A DNA stretch of 64,000 nt from Gemmataceae bacterium (GCA_003136315.1 PLDW01000323.1:1-64000); one strand, 5' to 3'. Counted from the first letter of the stretch, positions 15,476 to 28,048 are shown. The notes: generated by a model from the sequence alone, not told the origin. A program made the numbers and translations.

Positions 15476-15517
15476 GTTGAGTGTTCATTTTGCCAACGTT
15501 GAGTGTTCATTTTGCCA
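15476..15517. repeat. Tandem 20-bp direct repeat
   Basis: GTTGAGTGTTCATTTTGCCA occurs twice exactly (15476-15495 and 15498-15517), separated by AC, giving a 22-bp period. Duplicated end motifs with CATTTTGCC resemble IS21-family terminal repeats, so this may be a solo IS end. No transposase is adjacent. Confidence 0.6.
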
Positions 15518-15539
15518 GGGGTTTTTTACATATTTCAGG

Positions 15540-15609
15540 CCGAATGAAGATTTGATGAAGGTCGAATTTGCCAAGTGAGGAATGCGTCCTTCATGAAATC
15601 TTCACTCGG
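15540..15609. repeat. Long imperfect inverted repeat
   Basis: A 22-base arm at 15540-15561 pairs with 15588-15609 with two mismatches (core GAAGATTTGATGAAGG against CCTTCATGAAATCTTC), separated by 26 bases. It could be a protein-binding site, the end of a small transposable element or a structured RNA. Confidence 0.6.
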
Positions 15610-15821
15610 CACGCTGATAAATGGGGACGGGTGTGAAGCCCGTAGGGTAGACTTTGTGAGGGATCAAAGGTGTCCCCTGGCCCCGGCCCAAAGCGTGGCA
15701 CTCGGGAAAATGTAGTACAGATTCCGCGCCCCCAAATTCGGCGAAACCGCTGGAAAACAAGCATTTCGCATGCGGAGATAGCCGTTTTACCCCCTCAATT
15801 GGTGCAATTTGAGGCCCCGGA

Positions 15822-16712
15822 ATGGCACTGGAGATGCGAAACGGCCGACCGTATTTCTACCGCACCCGGCGGTCCGGCAGTCGGGTGGTGAGGGAGTACG
15901 AGGCGAGCGGGGAAGGGGCTGCACTCTGTTATCAACTGACCGAATACTACCGGCAGGACCGGGAGTTTCAGGCATCCAAGCAACGGGCCGAGGTTGAGGA
16001 AATCCGTGGGCAGAATGCCGCGGTCCGGGACTGGTTCGCTGCGGTCGATGCGGTGATAGCGACCGCGCTGGAGTTGTCCGGGTGGCATCGGGTCCGACGG
16101 CAGTGGCGCAAGCAAAGGGGGGCGACCGTGGGCACTCTGGCGACCGTCGAACAACTCACCTGGGTGTCGCCCGAACTGGCGGCCCGCGCTGGAGACCTCG
16201 ACCCCGACATCAGGGAAAAGGCCGATAGGGGAGATCGGGCCGCCATGAAGGCGGTCGATGATTACTTCGCCAACCCGGCCGCACTGGCGTTGTGGGGCGA
16301 CCTCGGCCGGTATGTCTTCAAGAAGTGGGTCGCGAAGCTCTCCGGGGAAAGCGAAGTCGTGAAACTGGCGATTACGCGGTTCGCCTCCGACCTGCGGACC
16401 CGGCTGGCCGGGCCGAACCCCTCGGCCCTCGATACCCTGCTTGCCGAGCGGGTGGTTCTGGCCTGGATGAATGTTCATTGGGCGGAATTGCAGTATGCCG
16501 GGCAGACGGGCGAACAGACGTACAAGGCCGCCGAGTTCCAAATGAAGCGAGTCGAGTTGGCTAACCGGCTCTTGCTGTCCGCCTGCCGGGCGCTGGCAAA
16601 GGTGAGGCGGGTTAAACTGCCGGATGTGGTGGCACTGGTAAACGTCACCCCGGCCAGGGGTGAAGGCATGACCTCGGCATCGGATGAAATTGATCGGGCG
16701 ACGATTTCCTGA
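15822..16712 (+). CDS. Conserved hypothetical protein, full-length paralogue of the remnant at 12104
   Basis: A 296-residue protein I cannot assign to a function. The ATG has GAGG six bases upstream. The N-terminus reads MALEMRNGRPYFYRTRR (a short beta segment), followed by long charged helices, a WVSPELAARAGDLDPDIREKA segment and a C-terminal helical region (LAERVVLAWMNVHWAE ... VELANRLLLSACRALAKVRRVKLPDVVALVNV). It has no membrane segment. The C-terminal third is duplicated as a truncated copy 3.7 kb upstream, also behind a small-terminase-like gene, which implies repeated insertion of the same pair in this element. Confidence 0.75.
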   Translation: MALEMRNGRPYFYRTRRSGSRVVREYEASGEGAALCYQLTEYYRQDREFQASKQRAEVEEIRGQNAAVRDWFAAVDAVIATALELSGWHRVRRQWRKQRGATVGTLATVEQLTWVSPELAARAGDLDPDIREKADRGDRAAMKAVDDYFANPAALALWGDLGRYVFKKWVAKLSGESEVVKLAITRFASDLRTRLAGPNPSALDTLLAERVVLAWMNVHWAELQYAGQTGEQTYKAAEFQMKRVELANRLLLSACRALAKVRRVKLPDVVALVNVTPARGEGMTSASDEIDRATIS

Positions 16713-16825
16713 GCGGGGCCACTCCGCGCACCACACCTCGACCCGGCGATACTCGTCTCTGCCCCAGAAGATCCCCTAGTCGAAGCACCCCACCCGAGTG
16801 CTGGTCCTCTGAAGTCTGGGGAGAA

Positions 16826-19893
<3,068 letters not shown>

Positions 19894-19897
<4 letters not shown>

Positions 19898-21030
19898 TCG
19901 TCCTCAATCGCGACTTCCTGGGCGTTATGGAGTGCGAAAACTCGACCCTCTCGCTTGAGGGTACCATTGCAGCGAATCGATTTCCCGAGGCGGTGAGCCT
20001 GAATGGCGATTTGGTACTCTGCATCCATCAGTTCCACCATCACACGCGCCTGACGACCATCGACCAGGCCGACCACTGTGACTCTGCCGGTCGGCGTTCC
20101 GTCCGGCCGCTCCAGCTTTACGACCGGGCCGTTCAACTCAAACCCGGTGACAGGAGCACGTTCACGCATCAGCCGGCCGGCCTCGCGGATGAGCGGAATA
20201 CGGTCCGCTGGGAAGGTCACCTTCGCGGGGAGAGTCGGATTCGTTGGTCGCGCCGGCGAACACGTGAATGAGAACTCCATCGTTCGCTGCCCTTCGTCTC
20301 CACCCCAGAGCCCAGCCACTGCATCGCACAGGTTGGCGCTGACGCCCTTCGCCACGGCCTCGTCGAATGCATCCATCTTCTGGGTCATTGCCGCCCGCTC
20401 CGCCGCCTGGTCAAGCGCGTGCAGAGCCTCAACTAATGACAAAGTGACCCGTCGCTCGTACGGCTCCTCCTCAAACAGCGTGTGGGCTTGCGTGTCCAAT
20501 GAAGGCGTTACCCTGCTGATGACCGTAATGATATAACTGCCACGCTCGCTCTGACCGATCCGCACCTTGCGAACATATTCCATTGCCTGGGCCGGTTTTC
20601 GTGTGTGCCAGACCGGCCGGCGATCGGTGGCAGCGCACGCCGCGGCGATCATCAAGTCTCGGGTCTTCTGAGCGATCTGAACATTGTCTTCGATCGGCAG
20701 TGTCCCATTGACAGACTCTGGGTCGGCAATCCGGATACGGGTCACGTCTGCGGTGACCATGAGCAGGTCGCTGTAGATCTGCGTCTGGGGCCTATCTTCA
20801 ACGGCCGCGAGGACGTGAAGCAGTTCGCTCATCCGCAGCACGTAGTCCTTGGGCGTGTGATCCAGCGGCAGAAGGGTTTCATATTCCTCGTCGCCGACGA
20901 TTAGCCGCCAGGTCGAGGATCGCCCCGGCTGAAACTTCGTCTGCTCCCAGTTTTTGGAGCGCAGATAGAGTGCCGCATCGACCGGCGGGATTGCCTGCAG
21001 CGCCAGACCATCGCGGATATCGACTTTCAC
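19894..21030 (-). CDS. Unknown protein embedded in the type I restriction operon
   Basis: A 378-residue protein I do not recognise. The GTG start at 21030 overlaps the upstream stop as GTGA, and its own stop overlaps the hsdR start, so it is tightly coupled on both sides. The N-terminal 80 residues are beta-rich ([44 protein letters not shown]). The middle has [20 protein letters not shown] and YIITVISRV. The C-terminus has [31 protein letters not shown] and a final strand pair that looks like an OB-type or barrel module. There is no signal or membrane segment. Position suggests an accessory of the restriction system, either restraining or assisting HsdR, or an independent defence effector. 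Confidence 0.7.
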
Positions 21031-21527
21031 GGCAACCCCCCATTCCCAATACGATCCATCATGGCCCGCAGCGTAGCAACAGTAAATGTCCGCTGTCGGC
21101 TCATCTGCACTGTCTGTCCGGTCGCGTTGGTGCTCTTTTGCAATCCCCGCAGACTCGACCAGTAGCCGCATCGGCGAAGGACCAGTTCTGCCTCCGTGTG
21201 GTCAAGCCAGCCTACCGGGTCGTCGGGAACCAGGACGACCACGAGTATTCGTGGCACCAGAACCGTCTCATCCCGCAGGTCATCGTAGTTTTTCAGCTTG
21301 ATCGAGTGGGGGAATGCGTCTTCGGCCGGTGTGGTCAACTCCTTGCACTTCAACTGAACGTCCAGCCGAGGCGAACGAACGGTACCCCTGCCTCCAGTCT
21401 GGTGTAAAGTCAAATCCACGCTGTCGTCATCGACACTCGGGATGCTCCAGGCGAACCCGGCACATGCAGCGACAGCCTGGATGTATGCTCGGCTGAACTG
21501 TTCCTTCTGCATATCGGGAGTCATCAT
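21027..21527 (-). CDS. DUF4365-like protein with a nuclease-type fold
   Basis: A 166-residue protein with the DUF4365 pattern: EQFSRAYIQAVAACAGF, VDLTLHQ, LDVQLKCKE, IKLKNYDDLRDET, ILVVVLVPDDPVGWLDH, YWSSLRG. The D ... QxK arrangement (VDLTL, VQLKCK) is that of a PD-(D/E)XK-like core, so nuclease activity is possible. The ATG at 21527 is preferred because GAGGG sits just upstream and family similarity starts there; a GTG at 21578 overlapping the previous stop is an alternative. It is the second of three accessory genes between hsdS and hsdR. DUF4365 proteins turn up in defence islands. Confidence 0.65.
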   Translation of the reverse strand: MMTPDMQKEQFSRAYIQAVAACAGFAWSIPSVDDDSVDLTLHQTGGRGTVRSPRLDVQLKCKELTTPAEDAFPHSIKLKNYDDLRDETVLVPRILVVVLVPDDPVGWLDHTEAELVLRRCGYWSSLRGLQKSTNATGQTVQMSRQRTFTVATLRAMMDRIGNGGLP

Positions 21528-21574
21528 CCCGCCCTCGCGACGATCCGGGGCCTGTGATACCTTCAGCCATCGCG

Positions 21575-21895
21575 TCACTTCTCGCGCTTGCGGCGAACCT
21601 TCCGTGCTGCGGCCTTGCGCTCCGCGCGTTCACGTTCGGCTTCCGTACGGGGGAAGCTGATCGTTGAGTCGCACCGATTGTCAGTTTCTGACCGCATCGC
21701 CCAATCGATCTTGGAGACAGCGAGATACTGGGCCTCGGTCTGCATGGTGAACTCGGCCACCAGCCATTCGGGGTTCGCCTCGGCCGATACCCGCACGCTC
21801 GCGGGGTCGTCGGTGAGGCGGTTCGCGAGCGACCGCATGGACTGCCAGTCGTCCTCGGTGGGCGATTCGAACTGGATGCGGACCTGCACGTTCAT
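21575..21895 (-). CDS. Small accessory protein after hsdS
   Basis: A 106-residue protein whose ATG overlaps the hsdS stop (TGATG, 21893-21897). The first 70 residues alternate beta and alpha (VQVRIQFESPTEDDWQSMRSL ... EWLVAEFTMQTEAQYLAVSKI), like a small ferredoxin-type domain. The last 25 are a strongly basic helix (AERERAERKAAARKVRRKR) likely to touch DNA or RNA. No family is recognised. The coupling makes co-production with HsdS certain enough to treat it as part of the system. Confidence 0.65.
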   Translation of the reverse strand: MNVQVRIQFESPTEDDWQSMRSLANRLTDDPASVRVSAEANPEWLVAEFTMQTEAQYLAVSKIDWAMRSETDNRCDSTISFPRTEAERERAERKAAARKVRRKREK

Positions 21896-23259
21896 CACAC
21901 GGCCCTCCCGACGATCCGCTCGGCATCAGGAACCCGCAACTCGCCGGAGATCAGTTTCGGTAGTAGCGCGTCTCGCATCGCTGCAAGGCTGGTGGAGTTT
22001 TGGACGTTTGCGCGGATAGCGGCACGTTGCGGCTCGATTATCTGCGAAAATTTCTGGAGAACAGCATCGTTCGGACGGAGTACTTGCGCCCTCTTCAAGT
22101 CTTTCAGGACAACTCGCGGGATTGCACTGCCCGAAACGAACCCTTCCCGCAAATAAGACTTTGTTTCTTCCGAAGTGAGCCACAGATGTAGATAGGGTGC
22201 TTCTGCGAGTGACCGTGGCCTTAAAATAGCTACCGACGACAGCAATACGACACGGTCATTTTGGCGATACTCACAGGCAGTTTCCAGGCATGTTGCGCCA
22301 TCTTTTGCGAGCAATATATCGCCTTGAAGTGGCTGGCAATCATTCGCTACAAGAGATTCAAAATCTACCTTAGCGATCAGGCGACAAGTACCAACCGTGA
22401 TCCCCCAGTCGGTCATGTCTTTCACTGAGGCCATCGGTAAACCGTCGTTTGTTGACGGAGGGGATTTATGAGCACCGTCAGTGATCTTGGAGCAGTAGCC
22501 AGCGAGTGTGGTTGGCTTCCATCCATACGGGATTGGGCCGAGGGCGGAGTCCTCAAACGAGTCCGGGAAGAGCGTAGCGGTGTCCTTCGACAAGCCCGCG
22601 GGCACCTGGCCAGCGGCTTTCGCTCGAACGGGGTCGAAGTCCACGAACCAACTTTGGAAGATTGCCCGCGCCATCGCCTCCAGCGTCCGGTTCCGGCGCC
22701 GGTTCAACTCGATTTTGTCGTCCAACGAGCCGAGAATGCACGCGATGGCTTGCTGGTGCTTTCCTGGCGGGTTTGGGAGAAGTTGGGCATAAAATGTGTC
22801 ACGGCTCAGACTCGGATTCGATGTACCATCCTTGAGGTGATTGAGACCGATATAGCCAATCAAATAGTACAAGAACTTCATGTGGAGGTTCTCGACTTTC
22901 GGCGTGACAAAGTACGCGGTGTCAATCACCCAGAAGTTAGACGGGCACCACTTCACACCCAGGTTGCCCATTCCTTTTCGGCCGAGGATCAGTCCTGGCC
23001 CTTTGCTCAGGGACTGATTGTGCCAACCGCACTGTCCATTGGTTCCGAATACAGGGATCGACCCTGCGATGCGATTCTTGTCGAGTAGCGCCTTGCCGTA
23101 GTTGAGGGTGACCAATTCGCCTGCCCGAACGAGTGGCCAGGTAAAGGGTGTGTCACGGTTGAATCCTTTGGGCCAAGTCCCTTGGGGGGCATTTGCGTCA
23201 CTCATTTCCCTCTGCCCATTTTCTTGTGGCTGGGGAGGGTGAATCAATTCACCCGCCAT
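21895..23259 (-). CDS. hsdS: Type I restriction enzyme specificity subunit (HsdS)
   Basis: A 454-residue protein with two target recognition halves. Each half has a variable DNA-contact region followed by a conserved helix: PGKHQQAIACILGSLDDKIELNRRRN in the first and VLQKFSQIIEPQRAAIRANVQNSTSLAAMRDALLPKLISGEL in the second. The two halves read the two parts of a split DNA site. The ATG at 23259 has GGAGGAG eight bases upstream; a second start at 23205 also has a ribosome site. The gene overlaps an hsdM tail remnant at its start and the small accessory gene at its end. Confidence 0.93.
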   Translation of the reverse strand: MAGELIHPPQPQENGQREMSDANAPQGTWPKGFNRDTPFTWPLVRAGELVTLNYGKALLDKNRIAGSIPVFGTNGQCGWHNQSLSKGPGLILGRKGMGNLGVKWCPSNFWVIDTAYFVTPKVENLHMKFLYYLIGYIGLNHLKDGTSNPSLSRDTFYAQLLPNPPGKHQQAIACILGSLDDKIELNRRRNRTLEAMARAIFQSWFVDFDPVRAKAAGQVPAGLSKDTATLFPDSFEDSALGPIPYGWKPTTLAGYCSKITDGAHKSPPSTNDGLPMASVKDMTDWGITVGTCRLIAKVDFESLVANDCQPLQGDILLAKDGATCLETACEYRQNDRVVLLSSVAILRPRSLAEAPYLHLWLTSEETKSYLREGFVSGSAIPRVVLKDLKRAQVLRPNDAVLQKFSQIIEPQRAAIRANVQNSTSLAAMRDALLPKLISGELRVPDAERIVGRAV

Positions 23260-23341
23260 AGCCGATCTCCTCCAGGTTGGCCCAAATGAGCCTGTCGGGC
23301 GGGGTGGATTGCTCAGCTTGCTCATGGAGTTCAATAGTCAT
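23249..23341 (-). pseudogene. Leftover C-terminal tail of a second hsdM
   Basis: A 30-codon frame just before and overlapping hsdS reads MTIELHEQAEQS, then DRLIWANLEEIGYGG. It aligns residue for residue with the end of the intact HsdM ([27 protein letters not shown]). Its stop lies inside hsdS by 11 bases, the normal coupling of hsdM to hsdS. So the original hsdM for this hsdS has been lost except for its tail, and the present hsdM sits 218 bases further upstream. The stub may still be translated to reinitiate hsdS. Confidence 0.8.
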
Positions 23342-23404
23342 TCCGCACCGTTACTCTTCCTACGAGCATCTGGGATACTTAGTCTCCCTTACCGTCGTAA
23401 TTGT

Positions 23405-23468
23405 GCCACAGGTTGTGGCACTTTTTGCGGCGAGGGTAATTTCGCCACTGGTTGTGGCTAAATTACCC
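23405..23468. repeat. Two related palindromes between hsdM and hsdS
   Basis: GCCACAGGTTGTGGC (23405-23419, extended by GT/AC to a longer stem and followed by TTTTT) and GCCACTGGTTGTGGC (23444-23458) differ by one base and lie 39 bases apart. The second is flanked by the perfect inverted repeat GGGTAATTT / AAATTACCC (23435-23443, 23460-23468), giving a 15-bp stem with one mismatch. They could be a repressor site controlling hsdS, RNA hairpins, or the scar of the event that removed the older hsdM. Confidence 0.7.
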
Positions 23469-23558
23469 GGGGTTCTGGAAGCCTCGCTATTAGGCTACCA
23501 TTCGATCCATTTCCCGCTCAACTACCGTTTTGAGTACGCCACGGGTGGTGTCGGCTTC

Positions 23559-25118
23559 TTACTCGCCATACCCGATGTCCCTCAGATTGAACCAGATGAG
23601 CTTGTCCAACATGGCCGACTGCTCGGTCTGCTCGCGGAGTTCGGCGGTCAGGCGGGCCATCTTGTCCTCAAAGGGCTCGCCGTCGTCCTCCAACTCGGCT
23701 GCGCCGACATACCGGCCAGGGGTCAGGATGTAGCCGTGGTGGAGGATGTCTTCGAGCTTTGCCGACTTGCAGAACCCGGCCACATCCTCGTATTTCTGGG
23801 TCGCGTCCCTGTCGCCACGCCAGGCATGATAGGTGTTTGCGATGGTCCGGATGTCCTTGTCCGTCAGTTCGCGGTGAACCCGGTCGATCATCGTGCCCAT
23901 CTTGCGAGCGTCGATGAAGAGTGTCTCACCCGGCCTCTTGCGGAACCGGCCGTTTCCCTTGCTCCGGACAATGAACCACAAGCACACGGGGATTTGTGTG
24001 CTGTAGAAGAGTTGCCCCGGCAGCGCAACCATGCAATCGATCAGGTCGGCCTCAATGATCGCTTTCCGGATCTCGCCTTCCCCCGACTGGTTCGACGACA
24101 TGCTGCCGTTGGCCAGGACGAACCCAGCTAGCCCGTTCGGGGCGAGGTGGTGAATGAAATGCTGAACCCAGGCGTAGTTCGCATTCCCGGCAGGTGGAGT
24201 GCCGTAGGCCCAGCGTTTGTCGTCCTTCAGCAGTTCGCCGCGCCAGTCGCTATCGTTGAACGGTGGGTTTGCGAGGACGTAATCGGCCTTCAGGTCCGGG
24301 TGCAGATCACGGTGAAAGCTGTCGGCGTGTTCCCTGCCGAGGTTCGAGTCTATCCCCCGAATCGCGAGGTTCATCTTGGCCAGTCGCCAAGTGGTGTGGT
24401 TCGATTCCTGACCATAGATGCTGATGTCGCCGATCTTGCCGCCGTGTTCCTCGATGAACTTCTCGGACTGCACGAACATCCCGCCGGACCCGCAGCAGGG
24501 GTCGTAAACGCGGCCCTTGTACGGAGCCAGCATCTCGACCAGAACCCGGACGACGCAACGAGGGGTATAGAACTGCCCACCTTTCTTGCCCTCAGCGCTG
24601 GCGAACTCGGAGAGGAAGTATTCGTAGACGCGGCCGAGGATATCCTTCGAGCGGTTCGCCTTGTCGCCCAACCCGATATTGCTGATGAGGTCGATAAGCT
24701 GGCCGAGGCGATGCTTATCGAGCCGTGGATGGGCGTAGTCCTTCGGCAACACGCCCTTGAGGGTGGGGTTATCGCGCTCGACCGCGAGCATGGAATCATC
24801 GACGATCTTGCCGATCATCGGGTCTTTCGCGCGGTTCTTCAGGTTCGACCAGCGCGATTCCGGCGGCACCCAGAAGATGTTGACGGCCCGGTACTCGTCC
24901 GGGTCTTCGGGGTCGGCCCCGCTCTTGCGGTCGACTTCGAGGGCAGCGTGGTGTTCCACGAAGGCATCGGAGATGTACTTCAGGAAGATCAGGCCGAGGA
25001 CGACGTGTTTATACTCGGCCGCGTCCATGTTGGAGCGGAGAGCGTCTGCGGCCTTCCAGAGATCGGCCTCGAAGCCGAGGTTCGCCGCGCTGCCGTTGTT
25101 GGCGTTCTTGGGTGCCAT
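23559..25118 (-). CDS. hsdM: Type I restriction enzyme methylase subunit (HsdM)
   Basis: A 519-residue N6-adenine methyltransferase of normal length. The N-terminal helical domain ([34 protein letters not shown]) is followed by the AdoMet site [10 protein letters not shown], then [11 protein letters not shown] (motif I) and the catalytic NPPF in [11 protein letters not shown] (motif IV), as expected for gamma-type N6-methylases. The C-terminal helix ends in [13 protein letters not shown], which packs against HsdS in known complexes. It protects host DNA and forms the M2S core with HsdS. It is the first gene of the minus-strand operon and is divergent from the unknown gene at 25376. The last 30 codons are present a second time just before hsdS. 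Confidence 0.95.
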   Translation of the reverse strand: MAPKNANNGSAANLGFEADLWKAADALRSNMDAAEYKHVVLGLIFLKYISDAFVEHHAALEVDRKSGADPEDPDEYRAVNIFWVPPESRWSNLKNRAKDPMIGKIVDDSMLAVERDNPTLKGVLPKDYAHPRLDKHRLGQLIDLISNIGLGDKANRSKDILGRVYEYFLSEFASAEGKKGGQFYTPRCVVRVLVEMLAPYKGRVYDPCCGSGGMFVQSEKFIEEHGGKIGDISIYGQESNHTTWRLAKMNLAIRGIDSNLGREHADSFHRDLHPDLKADYVLANPPFNDSDWRGELLKDDKRWAYGTPPAGNANYAWVQHFIHHLAPNGLAGFVLANGSMSSNQSGEGEIRKAIIEADLIDCMVALPGQLFYSTQIPVCLWFIVRSKGNGRFRKRPGETLFIDARKMGTMIDRVHRELTDKDIRTIANTYHAWRGDRDATQKYEDVAGFCKSAKLEDILHHGYILTPGRYVGAAELEDDGEPFEDKMARLTAELREQTEQSAMLDKLIWFNLRDIGYGE

Positions 25119-25375
25119 GCGGTCTCGTTTGTGATCTCGCAGTCACGAGGGGAGAAGACGCCCCAGCCGATGGAATCGAGAACCTCGGACACGAACGATC
25201 AACCCGTCGTGAACTTGTTACGGTGATTCAGTTTAGCAGAGGCAACCCGCTTGGGTAGCTCAGGAGGGGAAAGGGGGCAGCGCCGGCCAATTCCTGACAC
25301 CGGCTGCCCTTCCCCGTCACGAACCTCCGAAGTATCATACCTCAACAGGCGCGAGCTATCTTGGAGCGTGCCACG

Positions 25376-28012
25376 ATGGCAATACACTGGACCGACTTCC
25401 CCGAACGGGTCGAGACGTTCGGTGACCTGTTGAGCATTTACGAGACCCTCGAAAGAGATATCCGCAAAAATCACCTTCCCTTTGGCTTGTTTAATAAGCG
25501 CACAAATCAGTCAGCGTATGACATTGAAGTCGGAGGCATGGGAGAGGTGATCCCGCGGTCAGATCGTGTCCCGGGCTGGGATGCCCTCGCCACATTTGCA
25601 GAGCAAGAGTTCTCCACTCCGCCCAGCCTTTACGTCTTGCGACAGATCCGCGGCCAGGCGTCGAAAGCCCTTGCTGTCGACCTGAAAACTGTAAACGAGA
25701 TGTCGATCACTGCGGTCCTCGAAGCCCTCGCCGAGACGGACCGTGAGCCCAATTCACCGCCAACTTCTCCCCAACCGGACGACGGAATCAAGCCGCCCGT
25801 AGTTGAGGTGCCGCCCCATCTCACCACCACTGCCCCGGCTGACTCAGGAATCAGGAATCCCTTGATGTCCGCACCCGCATGGTCCGCGCTGGCGGACCGC
25901 TTCGCCGAACTCGCTGCGGAGCAGGAATTCGATCTCTGCCTCTACTCAATCGAAAACCACCATTATCCCTCCGCCATACCCGATGGGGCGGTACGGTTCG
26001 TTTCCGCTGCCCACATCGTGCGAGAACGGACAGGGTTTCCCGCAATCGCGTTGGTCGGCTCGCCCACGTGGAGCGCCAACGAATTCAGGCGATTCAACCG
26101 TTTCCGCTGGCTGGCGTGGACTGCCGGCCGGCTTCTCTGTTCCACCGCTTCACGCCCCGAACTGGACTGGTTGTTTTCCGTTCACCGTTCCAACGCAGAA
26201 CGAGTTGAGATGATGGGGCCGGAAGGTCGGTTGCGATCACTCATCGCTGCATCTGGGGCCACCGCCAGCAAATATGCCGAAGATGGTTCCAGAGATGCCC
26301 CCCCTCCGGTGTCTTCAGGCGCGCTCGTATCTGGACCGTGGCAGGAACCGATGCGGAGCCTCCGCGCTGAGTTGTGGAAACACGCGACTACCCAGTTCGA
26401 CTTTCACCTGGAACTCCTTGGATACACAAACCCGGGGCCTTTTGGCGTCGAAGGTCGGCGAATCGAACAGATTCAGCAACACGCGATCAAAATGGGCCGG
26501 GGTATCAACTCGCAGATAGGCGCAGAGTTGGTGTACTGGACCGACACCGAGCCAGGTGGGACGTTCATTCAACTGGCCGAGCACGCCGGCCGGCAACTCC
26601 CCGCCCCATTCATTCCATCAATAAGACTGCTTCCCCCAGGATTGCAAATCTGGGGGCGAGATCAGCCCAGCCCATTGGTTGCATGGGCCGAATTTCTCTG
26701 GATGTCGAATCCACAAAACTATCAAACCTGTAGCGATTCCCAAGACCCCGGAGCCCGGAAGGCCGTGTGGAAGGGCGGGAATCCCTTTATGGCCTCTGCC
26801 CTGGCCATCGACCAGTTCATCCAAAACTATGGCCCGGAAACCCTGGCCCAATACAACCGGCGAATCGTTGAGGTCTGCCCCTGGTTTTCAGGCCCCGAAG
26901 ACCGATCCGCAGCGGCCACTGCGATCGAAGCTGCATTCTCACCGCCTCCGATCTCTGAGACTGGCGGGCCGGGGAATCCCTACACCCTCGGCAAGTTGCG
27001 CATCCATCGCCAAGCGGAGACCGCTGCGTCCCGCCGGGTCGGAAAAGATGTGTGTTTTGACATCCCGAACCACTACACGACCGACCCAGCTTTTCGCCGG
27101 TTGGAGGCGTATCTGAACGCTCGCGGGGACGAGGCAACCCCCAAAGCGTTGCTGCAACTTCGGGGGGAGGTGTGTCATGCGTGCAACTGTATAACCACGG
27201 ATGCCGACATGATGACACTGGAAGAGGTTGCGAACGCGCTCGACTGTCCAGGAGGTGTCAAGGCCCCAACGGTACAAACCCCTGCGGTTCCCACACAATC
27301 GACGACGGACGCGGCCTCAGCATCGAATCAGCCGTACACCCTCAGCGACATTTCTGCCCTACTTCGTTACAAGCGGGAGCAAGCGGAATATCAGACCCGC
27401 CTCCGGTCGATCAATCCCACAGAGATGATGGGAGCGCAGTTTGGTCCTTCGTGGGTGAAGGCAAAAATGGATCGGTCCCTAACCGCCCCTACACCTCCCC
27501 GATTGACTGTTGAACAAGCCGTGGCGTTCTCCTCCTACCGATGGCTGATGAGGGCTTCGCTGACTGACTGGGAACGACCTCTCGACGAGGAAACGCTGTT
27601 GCTGTTGGTCGGGGAAGTGGCCTCGAATAGTTCGGAGAGTGTCGAAGTGTTGATGGCACTCCCACTCGACGAGTTCGAACAGATTCGTGATTGGGGCGAA
27701 TCGGAATCTGCCGATGGCGATCAGGGGGATGAGGAGGATAAGGAGAACGCACAAACGGGCTCTGGTGAGATGGGGTCCGCGAAATCCGGCCGCCCTAATT
27801 TGGAGCTATCGGCCGACCCGAAAGACCGCAAATTGGCGAACGTCTATCGACTGATAGTGAAAAATAAACGCCCGGGTATGGGGCCAAAGAAGCTTATCCC
27901 TTTGCTCAAGTCTGATAGGAGCTTGATGGATTTGATTCAAGAGGCCGGGGTGGTTCTCGACAAAGCACTCATCCGGGCGGCCGTGGAGTACAATCGCAGA
28001 CAATCCGCCTGA
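25376..28012 (+). CDS. Large unknown protein divergent from the restriction operon
   Basis: An 878-residue protein I cannot place. The ATG at 25376 has GGAG nine bases upstream. The N-terminal ~125 residues are helical (WTDFPERVETFGDLLSIYETLERDIRKN) and end in a Pro-rich linker. A middle block starts SAPAWSALADRFAELAAEQEFDLCLYSIENHH. Residues 450-600 hold a helix-turn-helix-like LYVLRQ/TLEEVANALDCPGG style segment (EVANALDCPGG near 625). The C-terminus is acidic (GDEEDKENAQ), then KNKRPGMGPKKLIPLLKSDRSLMDL, a helix pair that could be a small winged or HTH motif. There is no signal or membrane segment. Position next to a restriction operon on a mobile element makes a defence or regulatory role possible but unproven. 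Confidence 0.7.
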   Translation: MAIHWTDFPERVETFGDLLSIYETLERDIRKNHLPFGLFNKRTNQSAYDIEVGGMGEVIPRSDRVPGWDALATFAEQEFSTPPSLYVLRQIRGQASKALAVDLKTVNEMSITAVLEALAETDREPNSPPTSPQPDDGIKPPVVEVPPHLTTTAPADSGIRNPLMSAPAWSALADRFAELAAEQEFDLCLYSIENHHYPSAIPDGAVRFVSAAHIVRERTGFPAIALVGSPTWSANEFRRFNRFRWLAWTAGRLLCSTASRPELDWLFSVHRSNAERVEMMGPEGRLRSLIAASGATASKYAEDGSRDAPPPVSSGALVSGPWQEPMRSLRAELWKHATTQFDFHLELLGYTNPGPFGVEGRRIEQIQQHAIKMGRGINSQIGAELVYWTDTEPGGTFIQLAEHAGRQLPAPFIPSIRLLPPGLQIWGRDQPSPLVAWAEFLWMSNPQNYQTCSDSQDPGARKAVWKGGNPFMASALAIDQFIQNYGPETLAQYNRRIVEVCPWFSGPEDRSAAATAIEAAFSPPPISETGGPGNPYTLGKLRIHRQAETAASRRVGKDVCFDIPNHYTTDPAFRRLEAYLNARGDEATPKALLQLRGEVCHACNCITTDADMMTLEEVANALDCPGGVKAPTVQTPAVPTQSTTDAASASNQPYTLSDISALLRYKREQAEYQTRLRSINPTEMMGAQFGPSWVKAKMDRSLTAPTPPRLTVEQAVAFSSYRWLMRASLTDWERPLDEETLLLLVGEVASNSSESVEVLMALPLDEFEQIRDWGESESADGDQGDEEDKENAQTGSGEMGSAKSGRPNLELSADPKDRKLANVYRLIVKNKRPGMGPKKLIPLLKSDRSLMDLIQEAGVVLDKALIRAAVEYNRRQSA

Positions 28013-28019
28013 CACGAAA

Positions 28020-28048
28020 CACGAAACCTGACTGTGGAAGGTTTCGTG
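28020..28048 (+). terminator. Hairpin after the large unknown gene
   Basis: CACGAAACCT (28020-28029) pairs perfectly with AGGTTTCGTG (28039-28048) seven bases past the stop at 28012. There is no T-run, so terminator strength is uncertain. Confidence 0.5.

Larger units (their letters stand above)
15252..15821. other. Gene-poor stretch with hairpins and repeats
   Basis: No convincing gene. It contains a terminator-like hairpin (15361-15408), a 20-bp tandem repeat (15476-15517) and a long imperfect inverted repeat (15540-15609), listed separately. The remainder up to the gene at 15822 is featureless to my reading. Confidence 0.5.

Noticed and set aside
15476-15517. CRISPR array
   Set aside because: Only two repeats with a 2-base spacer and no cas genes anywhere in the window.
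23277-25226. Long plus-strand frames opposite hsdM
   Set aside because: Antisense shadows with no motifs; hsdM on the minus strand is unambiguous.
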